NCBI GenBank assembly: GCA_025642075.2
Contig: JAODUO010000426.1
Coordinates: 606,001-670,000, forward strand
DNA: 64,000 bases
Origin: Ridgeia piscesae
Taxonomy: Eukaryota > Annelida > Polychaeta > Sabellida > Siboglinidae
Reading direction: 5' to 3'
The position numbers and the translations under genes are program-made. Under the pieces are notes generated by a model. That model did not search any database. It was not told the DNA's origin and saw only the letters and a list, made by a program, of their open reading frames with translations. Positions 59,963 to 64,000 of the stretch are shown here, piece by piece. Numbering within the stretch: the first letter of the stretch is position 1; the number at the start of each line of letters is the position of its first letter.

Positions 59963-60704
59963 GGCTAAATGCTGCATAGGGAGACCAGTGCATATACGAC
60001 ATAGGAGCCATATACAGCCCAGGAGACCGGCCGTATATTGTTATGTAACAGATTTTCCAATTATGTCTAACTAGAACATTGTCTCTAATACAAATACATA
60101 CCACATACTACAATATTGTTATGATATTGTAGTAAATAACATGTATACACAAAAATTGGTCTCCTTAAAACCTATATGCTTATATGCCGCATACGGGAGA
60201 CAGGTGTGTAATCGAACGTTAGTTATTAGTTATACTTATTTGCAGTAGTATATATTTAACGCTGACCTGGTATATCCAAAACCCAATACAACGATAATAA
60301 TAACAACATAAATATATATGCAGATACACAAATTTACAGCGCCGCATTTAACAAATGTACAACATATGGGCAGGAGATCCCTAAATCAATATATAGCAAC
60401 ACTTTTAAACTAAACAATTCTCTGTCGGGGTCCAGTACGCGGCGCCTTATGCACATAAATATATTCAAGTGTCTGCAATAAATGTGCTCAAAACCAATCA
60501 ACATAAAAATAATTGCATAATTCATTTATATCTAAACTGTCTCCACTAACAAGTATAATCATTAAATATAATGCATTAGTTATGCAATCACACATCAAAA
60601 CTTTAAGGAGACCGGCTCCGGTCTCCTTAAAACAGCGGTCTCCTGTACGCGGTGCTATATGCATAACTGGTCTCCCGTATGCTGCGTTTAACCGTATATA
60701 TATG
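59961..60704. mobile_element. Inverted-repeat element rich in GGAGACC motifs
   Basis: The left end reads CATATATATGGCTAAATGCT then GCATAGGGAGACCAG. The right end, reverse-complemented, reads CATATATATACGGTTAAACG then CAGCATACGGGAGACCAG, so imperfect inverted termini extend at least 60 bp. GGAGACC or its complement occurs about seven times, including a perfect palindrome at 60604-60627. No transposase ORF was seen, so it resembles a non-autonomous DNA transposon of unknown superfamily. Target duplication is unclear because of the TA flank. Confidence 0.65.
60604..60627. repeat. Perfect palindrome AAGGAGACCGG/CCGGTCTCCTT
   Basis: Two 11-base arms, AAGGAGACCGG and its complement, meet around a CT dinucleotide. 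It lies inside the inverted-repeat element and repeats its GGAGACC motif. Confidence 0.85.
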
Positions 60705-61849
60705 TTAAGTATTTTGTTTAGAAAAATCTACGTGATTTGACAGGTAATTCCATTAGTAATATGTCAACAAACCATGTGCAGCCAGTGAACACTTAGTTTT
60801 TGTTGTTGCCGATTATGGTAAAAAAATGTTTCCCAATAAAATAAAAGTAGTGTAACAGTGGCCCCCTCTCGTGAGTGGTTCATCACTGAATTTGGCTGTT
60901 TTTACAACATTTCCCTGATGTGTACATGAGAGCAGTGGATATAAGTAAATAACTGTAGTTAACTAGACTTTGACTTTTAATTTGTTCTTTCAATTGGCCA
61001 ATGAGCAGCGTGTGAACCTTAATGCCTCAGAGAAGATACTATCAGTATCACTCACCCCAAATTGTCTAGTTAGCAGCGTATTAAACAGAATAAATGCTCA
61101 CAATATTTTTCCATACCAGATATGAGTGCAGGCTATCAGATATTTCAACCACGATTTTTTTGGTAGTTCTACTCCTGAGCACTATTAGGTGAAACAATTA
61201 AAGGATACTCCCAGATTAAGATTAGCCTTAGAGGCAAAACAACTTTTTAAACACCTCTGCATCAAAAAAATACCCCGCCTAGGGCAGGGGAGTTTACAAC
61301 TACTGTCTACAGGCTACACTAGATTACAGAATATGTGTACGTAGTAAAGTCCAAAGACCAAACCAGTGACACAGCGACATCTTACTGCCACACCTACTGA
61401 TAACTGTGCATTCTCTGTTCAGTTGCCTAGCCCGATGGCCACTAGCGGCAGTGCAACCCTGGCTGTAGAAGCTGCGGCGTCAACAGGCACGATCACGAAT
61501 TCACGATGCATGCACAAACAGAACACCTGCGGTCAAATGGCAATGCTAACTCTCGGTTTGATTAAAAATTAACAACATGACTGCTCACGAGCACACAACC
61601 TTTGTTAAGTTATAAATGAGTTGGAAGGTTTTTCCAAATTCCACACAGGTGCGCGGTTTCTATGAGAAGTTTCACCGCCGTCAAACCACAAACCGTTTGG
61701 TTGACAAGGCCACTGGCGTGTGACGACCGACGCTGCGGAAATACCGGCCTCCGCGTTGCTGTCAACGTTTCTTAAAGTGAGAATGCACGTCGACCTTGAA
61801 TAACGAGCATCGACAAACATTTGTCATTATGTCCTACATATGTTCCTAC
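60705..61849. other. Non-coding sequence, CpG content rising toward 61.4-61.8 kb
   Basis: No exon confirmed. Short CpG-containing stretches at 61430-61500 and 61640-61790 lie just downstream of the candidate MCU exon 1 and may be part of its promoter-proximal region. Confidence 0.35.
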
Positions 61850-61936
61850 CTTGTTGAAAAGTTTCGCTCTCCCGGAGTGGCAATAATTGCCTATAAACAC
61901 AACGCTTCCCAACCGAATCAGACCCCGCGCAGCCAT
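61850..61936 (-). CDS. MCU: Candidate MCU first coding exon (mitochondrial presequence)
   Basis: A - strand ATG in a good context (GGCAAG then ATGGCT) opens MAARGLIRLGSVVFIGNYCH and SGRAKLFNK, ending at a donor AACAAG then GTAGGA. The peptide has six basic residues and no acidic ones, as expected of a mitochondrial targeting sequence. The surroundings are CpG-richer than most of the window, consistent with a promoter. It ends in phase 0, while the exon at 26335 needs one carried base, so at least one more exon lies between them. Assignment to MCU is inferred from strand, order and targeting character, not from sequence identity. Confidence 0.42.
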
Positions 61937-63682
61937 CTTGCCAACTCGCGCGTAAATCTCGCTTCTGAGCCGCGGCAAACAACGAGATTACAGAATGTTT
62001 TAGACGTCGCCCCCGATTTGCACAGGGATTTGCTCAAAAATATTATGGTGCGTGTGGACTAGAAGCTCACAGCATCACACTTTCGCTAAATTAATTAGTT
62101 TATTTGAACCTTTACAACGTTCGCACATTTTATGTAAAAAGTCATCCCTACACTCAGGCCAACTTTAACTTACAATAATTAATTATCCAAAAAGTGCCAA
62201 TCGACGAAATTTATTTCCAATCGATGATCATAAAATCTTTAAAATGGGAATTAATTGAGAGAAAATGTGTTTTCATAGATATGCAATTAGTCGGTAATCA
62301 AGGATCCGCGTGAAATAAAATAGTGTAAAAAGGGCAATATGTTAGTGACCAATATAATTAAGTGCCCATAATATAAGTCTCAAAATTATTAACATTTCCC
62401 ATACAATGATAATTTCCATTTAGTCGTAAAATTGTAAACAAAAATGGAAAGCATAGTGAATGTTTTATCCATAAAAGGAAACCATTAATTATTTTTAATG
62501 TTTCTATTCTTATACGTGATTTTTAGTGACATCTCCAGAACACATATTTCGAATTTCAGGGTGGAGTGTGTGGACGCGAGGTTTAATTTGTGTTAGTAGT
62601 CAAAAAAACTACACGTGCGTGCGCAGCAGGGTGCATCCTTTTTATTTGTATATCTGCCTAAGCACAGCAGAAGGAGTTGCCGACGTTTCAGCGAGTCAGA
62701 TAGTCTAGTGGCGCCATGTTGCGACGAGTGCGGAATCGTGACTTGCATGTATAGAGAAGTTGAGCGCCAGATAACGCCACCATCTCTTGACAACGGCCGC
62801 GTTTGTGCGATAATAGTTCTTCGAATAGGCTAGGACTTGAGTCAGCCGTCACCACAAGCCAAGGATGTTTGCCGTGCACACAAGCCTTGGCAAATCCACC
62901 ACGAGAAATGCGTGATTTAGCCGAGTCCAACTAGTTTATTGTATTCACCAATCGAGACGCTTAACCCCTGGGAACATAATATTATGCAGTGCTAAAATAC
63001 CCCCCTAAAGGCGGATACACCATTTTGGGGGATTCCAGCACATAAAACGACCCGTCCATTCAATTACACGAGCGGCTGAACGGTTTTTATGTATTCGAAT
63101 GTATGCTTCTACATTCCAAACATTGTACACGAGCAGCCTGAGGTTGAAATGACCCTAAATTAGTAATTAGCTGTGTCGCTAATTTTGAAGAAAACCTTTA
63201 TGAAAAGCAAGTGACGCTCATACAAATGTACCATTTGAACTGCGTTAATGTGCGGTCGCATTCCGATTATTTGTAATAGTATTTTGTTCAATGTTAATTC
63301 GCATGAATTGATAAAAAGAACTTATTATTTTAACCGCGTATTATATTGTGCGATTGCATTCCGATTCATTGTAGATGAATTGTGTTCAATTTGTAATTCG
63401 CACGAACATTGGATAAATAATGCTGTATTATAAAAACTATTAAAAATTAAACGTATACTAACACAAAACACGCAAACGAAGTTTTAGTTTATTAATTAAG
63501 TAATGTTATACTTTATATAATAATTCTATATAGAATGAATTGGCTTAATAATACTAGGGGAATATAACCTAATAGGGGTTTCTTAACTGTTTTGCTAATC
63601 TGCACCTCAGAGCTAGTCATCTAGACTATCACGTTGTCATGTAACCCTGGTGGATACTCATAGTCACCAGAGGGCACTAGTG
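61937..63682. other. Possible MCU promoter region and upstream non-coding DNA
   Basis: The 61937-62060 segment would hold the MCU 5'UTR and promoter if the exon at 61850-61936 is correct; no TATA box is evident there. A second CpG-richer patch lies at 62560-62900. No conserved coding sequence was seen. Confidence 0.35.
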
Positions 63683-63798
63683 TATAAAATCACGCCCAGT
63701 TGGACAAAGTGGAAACCTGTTAGGCACGTGTATCCTGGGCCAGCGACCAGTCAACACCTAGTATCGGGACCCAGTAGTAAATTATCACCAGCGGCCTG
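63683..63798 (+). promoter_or_regulatory. TATA-box promoter-like segment with following splice donor
   Basis: TATAAAA at 63683-63689 is followed at suitable spacing by about 85 bp without features and a good donor (GCGGCCTG then GTAAGA at 63799). This could be a non-coding first exon of a + strand gene continuing beyond the window, or part of an LTR. No coding sequence supports either reading. Confidence 0.3.
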
Positions 63799-64000
63799 GT
63801 AAGATTGTTTTGTTGCATTTACATTATTAGTTTTATGTATGTATTAAGTGTCTTGCATTACATGATATTGCATGTTATTATATTTGGATATATCATCAAG
63901 CTACACATACAACTAAATGTCATATTTTATACGTTGGGAAGATGGGCGTGGCAAGTGAATGTATATAGCCTACAGGGCGTGGCAGTTCAGTGCTAAAGAT

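Noticed and set aside
61430..61500. + strand ATG in a CpG-rich patch (MATSGSATLAVEAAAS)
   Set aside because: A short frame with no donor, no conserved motif, and position beside the candidate MCU promoter; insufficient support.

Overview
This is a window of eukaryotic nuclear DNA from an animal, probably a marine invertebrate. The evidence is spliced genes with GT-AG introns, two conserved animal proteins, a CR1-type non-LTR retrotransposon, tRNA-derived SINEs, TTAA-flanked DNA elements and large minisatellites. The phylum cannot be fixed from the sequence; a spiralian such as a mollusc is a guess. There are no bacterial operons, rRNA genes or CRISPR arrays.

Two host genes are well supported and converge. 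POLR3D (RNA polymerase III subunit RPC4) runs on the + strand from 467 to 13198. Nine coding exons join in phase into 400 codons plus stop, including two short 5' exons that a simple ORF search does not reveal. MCU, the pore subunit of the mitochondrial calcium uniporter, lies on the - strand. Its five 3' coding exons lie between 18057 and 26335 and include the WDIMEP selectivity-filter motif. A plausible first exon with a mitochondrial-targeting-like peptide lies at 61850-61936. If it is correct, intron 1 exceeds 35 kb and holds most of the right half of the window; one short linking exon was not found.

Layout: 1-13.2 kb is POLR3D. Its 6-kb intron 2 is largely two related TTAA-flanked elements, and its intron 6 contains a gene-like - strand unit. 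13.2-18 kb is a convergent spacer. 18-26.3 kb is the MCU 3' part, with a 5'-truncated CR1-like copy, a 32-bp tandem repeat and TA microsatellites in its introns. 26.35-26.6 kb is a 50-bp repeat next to an MCU splice acceptor. 27.4-33.4 kb is a 6-kb array of a 39-bp unit. 35.3-37.7 kb is a 2.4-kb pyrimidine-rich array of a 30-bp unit. 38-47 kb is mostly featureless non-coding DNA with a few dispersed repeats. 47.9-54.2 kb holds adjoining minisatellites interrupted by a 4.3-kb CR1-like element. 55-61 kb holds two SINE copies and an inverted-repeat element. The last kilobase has a promoter-like segment.

Very long open frames in the 39-, 30- and 54-bp arrays come from repeat units whose lengths are multiples of three and are not genes. 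The most interesting items are the paired TTAA elements sharing cargo-like ORFs, both CR1-like copies lying inside tandem repeats, repeated 3' splice-site-like sequences just upstream of an MCU exon, and the GGAGACC-rich inverted-repeat element.
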